Assembly: GCF_000020965.1 (NCBI RefSeq)
Contig: NC_011297.1
Coordinates: 1,894,525-1,958,524 of the forward strand
Length of the DNA: 64,000 bases
Direction of reading: 5' to 3'
DNA from: Dictyoglomus thermophilum H-6-12
GTDB taxonomy: Bacteria > Dictyoglomota > Dictyoglomia > Dictyoglomales > Dictyoglomaceae
The notes under the pieces are model-generated. The model saw only the letters and a program-made list of their open reading frames with translations. It had not been told where the DNA came from and did not search any database. Shown one piece after another: positions 1 through 8,619 of this stretch. The stretch's first letter is position 1. The number at the start of each line of letters is the position of its first letter. A program made the translations under genes and the position numbers.

Positions 1-1
1 A

Positions 2-184
2 TATGAGGAAATTGCTGAAGCAACCGATGATCCTCTTGCTAAAAAAGTACTTTATGATATTGCCAACGAAGAAAAAGTACACGCAGGAGAATTCTTAAAA
101 TTGCTAAAAGAACTTGATAAGGAAGAGGAAAATTTCTATAAAAAAGGAGAGGAAGAAGTAGAAGAGATGAAAAAAGAACTTTAA
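2..184 (+). CDS. C-terminal fragment of a ferritin-like (rubrerythrin-type) protein
   Basis: Only the last 60 codons are in the window; the gene begins to the left. The visible protein is helical and charged. It contains an E-E-K-V-H segment (NEEKVHAGEF), the ExxH di-iron ligand pattern of ferritin-like and rubrerythrin-type four-helix bundles. It then has a conserved-looking tail (LLKELDKEEENFYKKGEEE) of the kind I associate with small ferritin-like proteins. The likely role is iron binding or peroxide defence in an anaerobe. The first half, with the other iron ligands, cannot be seen, so the family is moderately certain and the exact function is not. It ends 4 bp before the parS site. Confidence 0.6.
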   Translation, partial: YEEIAEATDDPLAKKVLYDIANEEKVHAGEFLKLLKELDKEEENFYKKGEEEVEEMKKEL

Positions 185-188
185 AAAA

Positions 189-204
189 TGTTTCACGTGA
201 AACA
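189..204. promoter_or_regulatory. parS: parS centromere-like site
   Basis: TGTTTCACGTGAAACA is a perfect 16-bp palindrome and fits the bacterial parS consensus (TGTTNCACGTGAAACA) at every position. It lies 15 bp before the parA start, between the ferritin-like gene and parA. ParB should nucleate here, load CTP and spread, and the site may also autoregulate parAB. No second copy was noticed in the window. Confidence 0.93.
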
Positions 205-219
205 CTATAAAGGAGAACT

Positions 220-1014
220 ATGGGGAAAGTAATAAGTATAGCCAATCAAAAAGGTGGCGTAGGAAAAACTACCACAGCAATAAATTTAGGATACTCCTTG
301 GCAGAAAGGGGAATAAGAGTACTTTTAGTAGATGCTGATCCGCAAGGAAACACTACAAGTGGTATCTCAAATCTTAAAAACCAAAAACCCAATCTCTATT
401 CAGCCCTTATTGAAGAAGTTCCTGTAGAGAATGTAATTTACTCGCTAAGAGACGGGAAAAACCCAATAAGAGAAAATTTATTCATAATTCCCTCCAATAT
501 TGATCTTGCTGGAGCAGAAGTAGAATTAGTATCCATGCTTTTCAGAGAATTAAAACTTAAAGAAGTTTTGGATAAAATCAAAGATAATTTTGACATAATT
601 CTCATTGATTCTCCCCCCTCCTTAGGTCTTTTAACGGTCAATTCTTTAGTTGCCTCTAACTATGTTCTTATTCCTTTACAATGCGAATACTATGCCTTAG
701 AGGGAATAAGCCAACTATTAAAAACTATAAACCTAATAAAGAAGAATCTAAATCAGGATTTAGAAATTCTCGGAGTACTCCTTACTATGTATAGCCGTAC
801 TACTCTTGCCCAGCAAGTTATAGAAGAGGCTCAAAAGTACTTTAAAGACAAAGTTTTTAAAACTATTATTCCTAGGAACGTAAGATTAAGTGAAGCCCCA
901 AGTTATTCTCAATCTATCTTTGAATATGCCCCAGATTCTTCAGGAGCAGAAGCTTACAGAGAACTTACAAAAGAGGTGATAGAACGTGTCTTTGAAGAAA
1001 AAGGGGTTAGGTAG
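220..1014 (+). CDS. parA: ParA/Soj chromosome-partitioning ATPase
   Basis: This 264-residue Walker-type ATPase drives chromosome or origin segregation by forming nucleoid-bound dimers that are released by ParB. The deviant Walker A KGGVGKTT is at residues 11-18, the switch segment LVDADPQGN near 36-44, and the Walker B region ILIDSPPSLG near 127-136. There is no N-terminal HTH extension, so this is the short chromosomal (Soj) type rather than a plasmid ParA. The ATG follows AAGGAG at good spacing and lies just after parS. parB overlaps its 3' end, so the two are translationally coupled. Confidence 0.95.
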   Translation: MGKVISIANQKGGVGKTTTAINLGYSLAERGIRVLLVDADPQGNTTSGISNLKNQKPNLYSALIEEVPVENVIYSLRDGKNPIRENLFIIPSNIDLAGAEVELVSMLFRELKLKEVLDKIKDNFDIILIDSPPSLGLLTVNSLVASNYVLIPLQCEYYALEGISQLLKTINLIKKNLNQDLEILGVLLTMYSRTTLAQQVIEEAQKYFKDKVFKTIIPRNVRLSEAPSYSQSIFEYAPDSSGAEAYRELTKEVIERVFEEKGVR

Positions 1015-1804
1015 AGGACTTGAAGCCTTAATAGGAGAAGAGGAAAATCTTATAGAAAAAATACCTATAGAAAAAATAGTCCCCAACCCACAACAACCAA
1101 GAGAAACTCTGAATCCAGAAACTTTACAAGAATTAGTAGAATCAATAAAACAATTAGGCTTACTACAACCTATATTGGTAAGACCTAAAGGCGATTATTA
1201 TGAAATAATAGCTGGAGAAAGAAGATATCATGCTGCTAAAACCGCAGGTCTAAAAGAGATCCCGGTAATTGTCAAGGACATTGATGACCAATCAGCATGG
1301 GATATTGCCCTCACTGAGAATCTACAAAGAGAAGACCTAAACCCAATTGAAAAAGCAAAGGCATTTCAGTACTATATAGAGACCTTCAAAGTAACTCAAG
1401 AAGAACTTGCCCAAAGACTTTCTATAAGTAGATCTGAAATTTCAAACTTTTTAAGACTTCTTCAACTTCCTCCTGAAATACAAGAAGAAGTAAGAAGAGG
1501 CAATCTAACTTATGGACATGCAAGAACACTCCTTAGTGTAGAAGATCCTTATATACAAAAACTTTTAGCCCAAAAGATAATAAAGGAAAAACTATCGGTA
1601 AGAGAGACAGAAGAACTTGTTAAAAGAAGAAAAATTAAAGATGAGATAGACATTCCGGAGATAAGATCTCTTGAAGAAAAAATGGAAAAATATTTAGGAA
1701 CTAAAGTAAAAATCCAACCTAAAAGTCCTACTAAAGGAAGAATAACTATAGAATATAAAAGTTTAGAACAATTAGAAGATATTATCAAAAAGTTCTTAGA
1801 TTAA
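986..1804 (+). CDS. parB: ParB/Spo0J parS-binding CTPase clamp
   Basis: This 272-residue protein binds parS and slides along flanking DNA as a CTP-dependent clamp. The CTP-binding GERR box is at residues 77-80, the ENLQRED box at 111-117, and the HTH (TQEELAQRLSISRSEISNF) at about 137-155, followed by the C-terminal dimerisation domain. The N-terminal LGRGLEALIG segment, used by ParB proteins to stimulate ParA, is intact at residues 8-17. The start is GTG, inside the end of parA (29-bp overlap), and follows GAGGTGAT. Length is normal for the family. Confidence 0.94.
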   Translation: MSLKKKGLGRGLEALIGEEENLIEKIPIEKIVPNPQQPRETLNPETLQELVESIKQLGLLQPILVRPKGDYYEIIAGERRYHAAKTAGLKEIPVIVKDIDDQSAWDIALTENLQREDLNPIEKAKAFQYYIETFKVTQEELAQRLSISRSEISNFLRLLQLPPEIQEEVRRGNLTYGHARTLLSVEDPYIQKLLAQKIIKEKLSVRETEELVKRRKIKDEIDIPEIRSLEEKMEKYLGTKVKIQPKSPTKGRITIEYKSLEQLEDIIKKFLD

Positions 1805-1815
1805 GGGACACAAAG

Positions 1816-3213
1816 ATGAAAGAAATAAATGGAAAATTGATTGAGGTATTGATTCTTGACACATTAAAAGAGATGGTTATTGTATTAGACAAAGAGATGA
1901 ATATTGTCTATGCAAATAAATCAGCTCAATCTTCATTAGATTTAGATTTGGCAGATATAATAGGCAAAAAATGTTATAGACTTTGGCACTTGAGAGATAC
2001 CCCATGCCCCAATTGTCCTGTAATAAAATCCATGGAAACTAAAGAGGTATCAGAAGGAGAAATAACCACTCCTGATGGAAGAGTATGGCGCATAAAATCT
2101 TACCCTCTTAAAAATGAAAGGGACGAGATAATTGGAGCCATAGAAATAACCCAAGAAATTACAGAAGCAAAAATCCTAGAAGCAGAAATCAGGTATCTTA
2201 CTTTTCATGACAAACTTACAGGATTATACAATAGAGCATTTTTCGAAGAAGAATTAAAAAGGCTCGACACTAAAAGGCAACTTCCTATAAGCATTGTAAT
2301 GGGAGATCTAAATGGTCTAAAACTTGTAAATGATGCCTTTGGACACAATGAAGGAGACAAACTCTTAAAGGGAATAGCAGAAGTTTTAAAAAGATCGTGT
2401 AGAAAAGAAGATATAATTGCAAGGTGGGGCGGAGATGAATTTGTCATAATTTTCCCCAAAACCCCAAAGGACGTGGTAGAAAAAATCTGTGAAAGAATAA
2501 AAGAAAACTGCAAAAAATATAATCAAGAAACCGATAAAAATCATCCCATACCTCTTAGTATTGCCCTTGGATATGCTACAAAAGAAAAAGAAGATGAAGA
2601 GATGACAGAGATCCTCCGAAAAGCAGAAGACCGCATGTATAGGAATAAATTAATTGAAGACAAAACCTTTAGAGACTCCATCATTAGATCTCTTAAAAAT
2701 CTTTTATGGGAAAACACCTTTGAAAATGAAGAACATGAAAAGAATATAAAAGATTTAGTGGTAAAAATGTCTGACATTCTTACTCTCTCTGATATAGATC
2801 GAGAAGCTCTAATATTTTTATCCCATTTTCATGATATTGGTGAAATAGCAATTCCAAAGGAAATTATGAAAAAACCTGAAAAACTTACTCCAACCGAATT
2901 TGAAAAAGTAAAAGTTCATCCAGAAACAGGTTATAGAATCGCTATAACCTCTCATGAACTTGCCCCTATTGCAGAATATATTCTTACTCATCATGAATGG
3001 TGGAATGGAGAAGGATATCCGAGAGGGTTAAAAGCCGAAGAAATACCATTAGTATCAAGGATTTTTGCTATAGCAGATGCTTATGAGGTAATGACCTCAG
3101 GAAGACCCTACAAAAAGGCAAAGACAAAAGAAGAAGCTATAGAAGAATTAAGAAAATTTGCAGGTATACAATTTGATCCTAAATTAGTAGAAGTATTCAT
3201 AAATATAATATAA
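1816..3213 (+). CDS. PAS - GGDEF - HD-GYP cyclic-di-nucleotide signalling protein
   Basis: This 465-residue cytoplasmic protein has a PAS domain (about 10-118), a GGDEF diguanylate cyclase domain (about 125-280; RWGGDEF at 203-209) and an HD-GYP phosphodiesterase domain (about 300-460; HD at 339-340, HH at 392-393, GYP at 400-402). Both catalytic signatures look intact, so it could make and break c-di-GMP. The PAS domain has three close cysteines (C53, C64, C67), which could bind metal or sense redox. It starts 11 bp after parB, with only a weak AAGGG site, and may be read through from parAB. No membrane segment is visible. Confidence 0.9.
   Translation: MKEINGKLIEVLILDTLKEMVIVLDKEMNIVYANKSAQSSLDLDLADIIGKKCYRLWHLRDTPCPNCPVIKSMETKEVSEGEITTPDGRVWRIKSYPLKNERDEIIGAIEITQEITEAKILEAEIRYLTFHDKLTGLYNRAFFEEELKRLDTKRQLPISIVMGDLNGLKLVNDAFGHNEGDKLLKGIAEVLKRSCRKEDIIARWGGDEFVIIFPKTPKDVVEKICERIKENCKKYNQETDKNHPIPLSIALGYATKEKEDEEMTEILRKAEDRMYRNKLIEDKTFRDSIIRSLKNLLWENTFENEEHEKNIKDLVVKMSDILTLSDIDREALIFLSHFHDIGEIAIPKEIMKKPEKLTPTEFEKVKVHPETGYRIAITSHELAPIAEYILTHHEWWNGEGYPRGLKAEEIPLVSRIFAIADAYEVMTSGRPYKKAKTKEEAIEELRKFAGIQFDPKLVEVFINII
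3204..3209 (+). promoter_or_regulatory. -10 box for a probably leaderless HAD gene
   Basis: A perfect TATAAT lies inside the last codons of the upstream GGDEF/HD-GYP gene. Exactly eight bases separate it from the ATG of the next gene, and there is no Shine-Dalgarno sequence. Transcription would begin at or within two bases of the ATG. No good -35 was identified. Confidence 0.5.
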
Positions 3214-3217
3214 CCCT

Positions 3218-3859
3218 ATGGAATTAAAAGGTGTAATATTTGATTGGGATGGAACCCTTGTAGATTCATTTTCAGCTTGTATAAAGGCTACAAGGGAAAT
3301 TTTTAATAAATTTGGATTTGACATATCCGAAGAAGAATATAGAGAAAAATTTTCTCCTAACTGGTACGAAATATATAGAAGGCACAATATCCCAGAAAAA
3401 TATTGGAAAGAAATTGACCTACTATGGAAAGACTACTTCGATTATTCCCTTGTAAAATGGAGAGAGGGAGCAATAGAAAACCTAACTTTCTTGAGAGATC
3501 TTAATCTTAAAATAGGGGTAGTTACAGCAAGCACAAAGGAAGACATAAAAAGAGAAAAACCATATCTCCATCCTGAAAAATACATAGATGAATGGATTAC
3601 TTGGGAAGATTCTCAAAAACCAAAGCCCGATCCTTTACCCCTTTTAAAAATATTAAGTAAACTAAAACTTTCCCCTTTAGAGGTAATATATGTAGGAGAT
3701 ACTCCTGAAGATATAGAGATGGGAAAAAGAGTTAGAATCATAACCATTGGAATTTTCTCCCCCTTCACCCCAAAAGAGAAACTTATTCTTTCTAATCCCA
3801 ACTTTCTATTCAATGATCTTTTCGAATTACTAAATTTTTGGAAAGATTTAGTTTTTTAA
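3218..3859 (+). CDS. HAD-superfamily hydrolase, phosphoglycolate phosphatase-like
   Basis: This 213-residue protein carries all four HAD motifs: DWDGT (D9 nucleophile, D11), T103/S105 in VVTAST, the lysine region QKPKPDP (K134/K136), and [10 protein letters not shown] (D161, D165). The helical cap between motifs I and II places it in the Gph/PpaX-like class that cleaves small phosphate esters or pyrophosphate. The substrate cannot be told from sequence. The ATG is preceded by a TATAAT eight bases away and no ribosome site, suggesting a leaderless message separate from the upstream gene. Its 3' end overlaps the convergent icd by 12 bp. Confidence 0.83.
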   Translation: MELKGVIFDWDGTLVDSFSACIKATREIFNKFGFDISEEEYREKFSPNWYEIYRRHNIPEKYWKEIDLLWKDYFDYSLVKWREGAIENLTFLRDLNLKIGVVTASTKEDIKREKPYLHPEKYIDEWITWEDSQKPKPDPLPLLKILSKLKLSPLEVIYVGDTPEDIEMGKRVRIITIGIFSPFTPKEKLILSNPNFLFNDLFELLNFWKDLVF

Positions 3860-5056
3860 AAGACTTTCTAATCTCTCCTTTATAGCCCTTATAAAATCCT
3901 CGGTGTAATAATATCTATCCACTGGAGGATCTGCTAAAGGTTGCAAATCTTTTGTCATAATTCCACTTTCTATAGTTTTTATGGTTGCCTCTTCTAACTT
4001 ATCGGCAAAATTAACAACTTCAGGTGTATCATCTAACTCTCCTCTTTTCCTTATGCCACCTGTCCAAGCAAAAATTGACGCCGTAGGATTGGTAGAAGTT
4101 TTATTACCTTTTAAATACTCATAGTAATGTCTTCTTACAGTACCATGAGCAGCCTCAAACTCATATTCTCCTTCAGGGGAAACAAGTACTGAGGTCATAA
4201 GTCCAAGACTTCCAAAACCTGCAGCAATCATATCTGACATTACATCACCCTCATAATTCATACAAGCCCAAAGCATACCACCTTCGGATTTCAATATCTG
4301 GGCAACAGCATCATCAATAAGAAAATACCTATAATTTATCCCTGCTTTTTCAAAATCATCTTTTCTTCTTTCTACCTCTTCCTGAAATATTTCTTTAAAA
4401 TATCCATGATAAATCTTGGATATAGTATCCTTAGCAGAGAACCAAAGATCTACCTTCTCAGAAAGAGCATAATTTATACAAGATCTCGCAAAACTCCTTA
4501 TAGATTTTTCCGTATTATGGAGAAGCATAAATACGCCTTTCCCGTCAAAGGAGTGAACTTTAAAATTCTTAACCTCAGAACCACTCCTTAAAACAATCTC
4601 CACCTCTATAGGTTCTTCTACTCTGTATTCAAAAGCATTATATATATCTCCATAAGCATGTCTTCCTATTATAATAGGCCTTTTCCAAGTCTTTACATAA
4701 GGAGGTATATTTTTAACAATAATAGGTTTTCTAAAAACCGTCCCATCCAAATAAGCTCTTATAGTAGCATTGGGACTTTTCCAGGCTTTCTTCAAGTTAT
4801 ACTCCTTTACCCTCTCTTGATCTGGAGTAATAGTGGCACACTTTACTCCCACTTTATATTCCTTTATAGCCTTGGCAGCTTCAAGAGTAACCATATCCGA
4901 GGTAGCATCTCTATTTTGAATACCCAAATCAAAATACTTAATGGGAATGTCTAAATATGGAAAAATAAGTTCTTCTTTAATCCATTTCCACATTACTCTT
5001 GCCATCTCATCTCCATCAAGTTCCACAATAGGATTTTTTACTTTAATTTTTTTCAC
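3848..5056 (-). CDS. icd: NADP-dependent isocitrate dehydrogenase, homodimeric type
   Basis: This 402-residue enzyme converts isocitrate to 2-oxoglutarate and CO2 with NADP. It belongs to the roughly 400-residue clade shared with eukaryotic IDH1, not the E. coli Icd type. Visible features are [12 protein letters not shown] at the N terminus, the substrate loop [12 protein letters not shown], the metal-binding [15 protein letters not shown], and the cofactor loop [13 protein letters not shown], whose arginine and histidine favour NADP. The start is GTG after GGGAGGGAT. It is divergent from the next gene and convergent with the HAD gene. The likely role is supplying 2-oxoglutarate for glutamate synthesis. 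Confidence 0.93.
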   Translation of the reverse strand: MKKIKVKNPIVELDGDEMARVMWKWIKEELIFPYLDIPIKYFDLGIQNRDATSDMVTLEAAKAIKEYKVGVKCATITPDQERVKEYNLKKAWKSPNATIRAYLDGTVFRKPIIVKNIPPYVKTWKRPIIIGRHAYGDIYNAFEYRVEEPIEVEIVLRSGSEVKNFKVHSFDGKGVFMLLHNTEKSIRSFARSCINYALSEKVDLWFSAKDTISKIYHGYFKEIFQEEVERRKDDFEKAGINYRYFLIDDAVAQILKSEGGMLWACMNYEGDVMSDMIAAGFGSLGLMTSVLVSPEGEYEFEAAHGTVRRHYYEYLKGNKTSTNPTASIFAWTGGIRKRGELDDTPEVVNFADKLEEATIKTIESGIMTKDLQPLADPPVDRYYYTEDFIRAIKERLESLLKN

Positions 5057-5094
5057 TTATTATCCCTCCCTCTTATTATTTCCTAACTTTTAAA

Positions 5095-5123
5095 ATAATA
5101 ACCTATCAACACAATTAATACAA
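5095..5123 (-). promoter_or_regulatory. Candidate icd promoter
   Basis: On the minus strand TTGTAT (-35, 5118-5123) and TATTAT (-10, 5095-5100) are separated by 17 bp. Transcription would begin near 5088 and give a leader of about 30 nt containing the GGGAGGG ribosome site. It overlaps the divergent promoter of the neighbouring gene. Confidence 0.45.
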
Positions 5124-5134
5124 CGTATTATAAT
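5106..5134 (+). promoter_or_regulatory. Candidate promoter of the unrecognised 480-residue gene
   Basis: TCAACA (-35, 5106-5111) and a perfect TATAAT (-10, 5129-5134) are 17 bp apart. The predicted transcript starts near 5141, which leaves the ATG at 5143 essentially leaderless and the ATG at 5164 with a short leader containing GAGGGG. It is interleaved with the icd promoter on the other strand. Confidence 0.45.
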
Positions 5135-5163
5135 AATTAAAAATGGTGAGGGGAAATTGGAAT

Positions 5164-6606
5164 ATGTCTTGGTGGCTAAAATATCCCACATTGATATTAT
5201 TAGAAGATATACAGAAAGTGACTAATATAGAGATACCAGAGAATATCAAAGAGATTAAAAATCATATCTTTAATATCCTAAAAGAAGAATTTATTAAAAA
5301 AAGCTGTGAAGTAATTACATGGAAAGAGAACACAGACAAAAAACTAAAAAATAATTATGCAGTAATAATAAATCCAGTATTTTTAGGAAAATTAGATGAG
5401 AAAATTGAAGAAGTATTAAAAAACAACAAAATCTCGGAGAAAAGCAAAGTTTTGAGGGAATATCTTCCTGAAGTAAATCCCCCTTTCGCTATTAGTATTG
5501 GAAGGGAAATATGTAAGAAATTAGGAATATTTCCCGAACTCCACCCTAATTTTATAAATTTAATATTTATTGAGGACAATATAAATTTTCACCTTTTATC
5601 TTCAAAAACAAAAATTCAATTCATAAGATTCCTAATGGCAAAATTAGGAGCCTTCAAGAATATTATTGTTCCCTATAAAAACGGAAATATTGCCCAAAAC
5701 AAAGTTATATTAGGAACATTAGAAGGAGGACATCCATCTTTAGACCTTAAAGAATTAGCAAAAAGGCTTATGGTTTTCGGATCTTGCAAAGAAGTAGGAG
5801 GTTATGAAGAGATAGATTGGGAGATAAAGAAAGAAATATGGCAAAACTCTAAAATTGTAAATAGCATGATAAACCTGGGGAATTTTTTAGGAGAAAAGAA
5901 ATTACTCTCTGAACCTGTAGAGATAAAGGATTTAGTAAAAGATGAAAAACTTCTAAAGCTTATCGTAAGACTTGTAAATTACTCACGTCAAGCAGAAGGA
6001 GCCTTTATAGCTTTTGAACCTGAAATAAAACCCCCTCAAGAGTTTAATCTTATGAATGGTATATTTATAGTTACCTGTTCAGGAAAATATGGTACAGTAA
6101 AAAGCAATCTATCTTACAAAGATTTAGCCCCCATAATTCCTCTCAAAAATGGAAAGGTGGGATTAATTAAAAAAGAAAAAGAAGAAAATCTTGGCCCCTC
6201 TGTGGAGGCAGAAGAATTCACATTACCTTTACTAAATATAAAAACAAAAATTGACCTCTATCCTCCCATAATAGGAGTTGTACACCTACATCGAGGATAT
6301 AAGATAAAACAGTTCTCTACAAAATTTTTCGAAATTCCCATAGATATAAAAGATTATCCTCCGGTAGGATGTGGGGTAGATCTAATGCAAGAAATGAGCA
6401 AATATGCCATGAAAAAGGCAGTAGAACTTTGGGAAGAGAAAAAGAAACTACCTTATTTTGCTTTATTTTATGTGCCTAACCATGGAACGAATATATTTAT
6501 ATTTCCAAAGGACAATCTCAATATTTATGAAGATCCCTTTTACTATTTCAAGGAAGCTATAAATTTGGAAGAGGTCGTTTTCATAGAAGATGTACCTCAA
6601 GTATAA
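5164..6606 (+). CDS. Uncharacterised conserved-looking 480-residue protein
   Basis: I do not recognise this family. It has no signal peptide or membrane segment and looks like a soluble, folded enzyme-sized protein. Notable clusters are GTLEGGHPSLDLKELAKRL, SRQAEGAFIAFEPEIKPP, GVVHLHRGYKIKQF and YPPVGCGVDLMQEMSKYAMK; the His-His-Gly-Tyr and Gly-Cys-Gly segments could be active-site or metal-binding elements. Two starts are possible. The ATG at 5164 has GAGGGG ten bases upstream and is used here. The ATG at 5143 lies eight bases after TATAAT and would add seven residues as a leaderless start. It is a single-gene unit divergent from icd. No function is proposed. Confidence 0.75.
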   Translation: MSWWLKYPTLILLEDIQKVTNIEIPENIKEIKNHIFNILKEEFIKKSCEVITWKENTDKKLKNNYAVIINPVFLGKLDEKIEEVLKNNKISEKSKVLREYLPEVNPPFAISIGREICKKLGIFPELHPNFINLIFIEDNINFHLLSSKTKIQFIRFLMAKLGAFKNIIVPYKNGNIAQNKVILGTLEGGHPSLDLKELAKRLMVFGSCKEVGGYEEIDWEIKKEIWQNSKIVNSMINLGNFLGEKKLLSEPVEIKDLVKDEKLLKLIVRLVNYSRQAEGAFIAFEPEIKPPQEFNLMNGIFIVTCSGKYGTVKSNLSYKDLAPIIPLKNGKVGLIKKEKEENLGPSVEAEEFTLPLLNIKTKIDLYPPIIGVVHLHRGYKIKQFSTKFFEIPIDIKDYPPVGCGVDLMQEMSKYAMKKAVELWEEKKKLPYFALFYVPNHGTNIFIFPKDNLNIYEDPFYYFKEAINLEEVVFIEDVPQV

Positions 6607-6653
6607 CTAAGAGTTTTAGTAATTTTTTGCATAAAGTTATTAAAAAATTTTAA

Positions 6654-6672
6654 TAATTTCAAATTGAAATTA
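6654..6672. promoter_or_regulatory. Perfect palindrome upstream of the importer promoter (operator candidate)
   Basis: TAATTTCAAATTGAAATTA has two perfect 9-bp arms around one central A and ends five bases before the -35 of the binding-protein gene. Position and symmetry suit a transcription factor operator. A second AT-only inverted repeat (TTATTAAAA/TTTTAATAA, 6637-6656) overlaps its left edge and may be a weak end signal for the gene upstream. Confidence 0.4.
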
Positions 6673-6677
6673 CCCCC

Positions 6678-6706
6678 TTTACAAAATTGTTTCCTTATGA
6701 TATTAT
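6678..6706 (+). promoter_or_regulatory. Promoter of the ABC importer operon
   Basis: TTTACA (-35, 6678-6683) and TATTAT (-10, 6701-6706) each match the sigma-70 consensus at five of six positions with an ideal 17-bp spacer. The predicted start is near 6713, giving a leader of about 60 nt that begins almost at the 6719-6736 hairpin and ends with AGGAGGTG before the ATG. Confidence 0.65.
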
Positions 6707-6718
6707 TCTTTACACGAA

Positions 6719-6736
6719 GGACCTGGAGCATGGTCC
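6719..6736 (+). other. 5'-leader hairpin, inverted copy of the 3'-UTR hairpin
   Basis: GGACCTGGAGCATGGTCC can fold with GGACC/GGTCC as stem and an 8-nt loop; an alternative stem CTGGA/TCCAG (6723-6727 with 6734-6738) overlaps it. It should lie within a few bases of the mRNA 5' end. Its reverse complement recurs just after the stop codon (8620-8638) with 11 contiguous plus 5 matching bases. Confidence 0.5.
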
Positions 6737-6771
6737 AGATATAAATTTACCCCAAAACAGGAGGTGTAAAA

Positions 6772-8601
6772 ATGAGGGGTAAAGTTTTAGGGGTATTTTT
6801 AACAGTTTTACTTTTAACTCTCTTACTTGTACCTTCCACATTAGGACAGGTTTCTTTACCACGTAATGAGACCGTTTATACCGTTGGAGCTCTCTGGTCT
6901 GCAACCACTTATAGTTTATATGCACCATCTTCCACCTACGGTACTGAGCACTTCATGTATATGCCACTTTTCATCTACAGCAACATGAAAGATGGATGGC
7001 TTCCAGTACTTGCAGAGTCCTTCACAGCAGTTAACAAGAGAACACTAAGGGTAAAGATTAGAGATATTGCAAAATGGAGCGATGGAACACCAATAACTGC
7101 TGATGATGTAGTATTCACTTTTAATTGCACAAAAGAAGTAGGATTTGGACCTGGTAATGGATGGTGGGACTACATTCAAACCGTAAGAGCAATAGATGAT
7201 AAAACAGTAGAATTCGTAATGAGACCAGATGCTCAAAACTATGCATCCTTCTTAGGTTATGCTTTCACTACAAGGATAGTTCCAAAACATGTATACGAGC
7301 CTCTATTAAAGAAAGGAGTACAAGCAGTAAAGGACTTTCAAAATGATGATCCTGCAAAACAAGTAGTTTCTGGACCATACAAACTCTATTATGCAGATCC
7401 CAACATTGTAGTATATGGAAGAATAGACGATTGGTGGGGCAAAGCAGTATTTGGACTTCCTGTTCCTAAATACATTGCTAACGTAATTTACAGAGATAAC
7501 GCTGTAGCAAATTTAGACTTTGAGAAAGGAAATGCTGACTGGGCAGGGGTATTCATACCAGATGTAAGCTCTCTCTGGACTCAGAAGAAGCTCCCCATTG
7601 GAACCTGGTTCAAGAACAAACCATACTTCATGCCAGAGGGTGTTAATCTCCTCTACATTAGCTATTACAATCCATTACTTAAAGACCCTGCTGTAAGAAA
7701 AGCTATAGCTTATGCAATACCATATAAAGAAATGCTTGATAAGGCATACTTTGGTTATGGTAACCAGGCTCATCCATCAATGGTAATAGATGTGTTCGAA
7801 TCATACAAAGAATACATCGATCAAGCCTACGCAAAATATGTATGGGGTTCACCCGATGGAAAACCAAAGACTGATCTTAAGAAAGCAAACGAGATACTGG
7901 ATAAGGCTGGATACAAGAGAGGAAAAGATGGTATAAGAATAAGCCCAGATGGTAAGAGAATGGGTACCTTCACCATACAAGTTCCAAGTGGTTGGACTGA
8001 CTGGATGATGATGTGTGAAATGATGGCAGCAAACATGAGAGCAATCGGACTCGATGTCAAGACAGAATTCCCAGACTACTCTGTATGGTGGACCAGATGG
8101 ACTCAAGGAACCTTTGATTTCATCCTTGGATGGTCTGCAGGTCCTGGATTTGATCATCCATGGAACGTATACAGATTAGTATTAGACCCAGCCCTTTACA
8201 AACCATTTGGTCAAGATCAATATGGTAACTTTGAAAGATATAATAATCCAGAAGTTGGTAAGATCTTAGATAAGATTGCAGCAACTCTTGATCCAAAGGT
8301 AAAGAAGACACTATTCTATCAATTACAAAGAATAATCTACAGAGATCTACCAGCAATTCCACTCTTCTATGGTGCTCACTGGTACGAGTACAACGAGACT
8401 GTATGGACTGGATGGCCCAATGAGAGCAGACCATGGTGGTTCCCAGCTGCTCCTTGGAGCAACATGGCACTTCCTGTGCTCTTTGGTATAGCACCAAAAG
8501 GACAAACACCTAAAGTGCCAACTTGGGTAGAGTTAAAAGCAAAGGGTGGGCTCCTTATACCAACAAACGACGTTCTCAACGCATTAGCAAAAGCAAAATA
8601 G
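6772..8601 (+). CDS. ABC importer extracellular solute-binding protein, family 5
   Basis: This 609-residue lipid-independent secreted protein has an N-terminal signal peptide (hydrophobic 8-25, cleavage probably after LGQ or nearby). The mature part is of the DppA/OppA family: WSDGTPITADDVVFTFN is the SBP_bac_5 signature. The family binds oligopeptides, but in Thermotoga and relatives also cello-, manno- and xylo-oligosaccharides. The GH3 beta-glucosidase closing this operon favours beta-linked glucose oligosaccharides here. The mature protein is rich in Trp and Tyr, suiting sugar stacking. It has its own promoter, a strong AGGAGGTG site and a GC-rich terminator after it, so it should be made in excess over the permeases. 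Confidence 0.88.
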   Translation: MRGKVLGVFLTVLLLTLLLVPSTLGQVSLPRNETVYTVGALWSATTYSLYAPSSTYGTEHFMYMPLFIYSNMKDGWLPVLAESFTAVNKRTLRVKIRDIAKWSDGTPITADDVVFTFNCTKEVGFGPGNGWWDYIQTVRAIDDKTVEFVMRPDAQNYASFLGYAFTTRIVPKHVYEPLLKKGVQAVKDFQNDDPAKQVVSGPYKLYYADPNIVVYGRIDDWWGKAVFGLPVPKYIANVIYRDNAVANLDFEKGNADWAGVFIPDVSSLWTQKKLPIGTWFKNKPYFMPEGVNLLYISYYNPLLKDPAVRKAIAYAIPYKEMLDKAYFGYGNQAHPSMVIDVFESYKEYIDQAYAKYVWGSPDGKPKTDLKKANEILDKAGYKRGKDGIRISPDGKRMGTFTIQVPSGWTDWMMMCEMMAANMRAIGLDVKTEFPDYSVWWTRWTQGTFDFILGWSAGPGFDHPWNVYRLVLDPALYKPFGQDQYGNFERYNNPEVGKILDKIAATLDPKVKKTLFYQLQRIIYRDLPAIPLFYGAHWYEYNETVWTGWPNESRPWWFPAAPWSNMALPVLFGIAPKGQTPKVPTWVELKAKGGLLIPTNDVLNALAKAK

Positions 8602-8619
8602 TCTTAGGAAGATTTTAAT

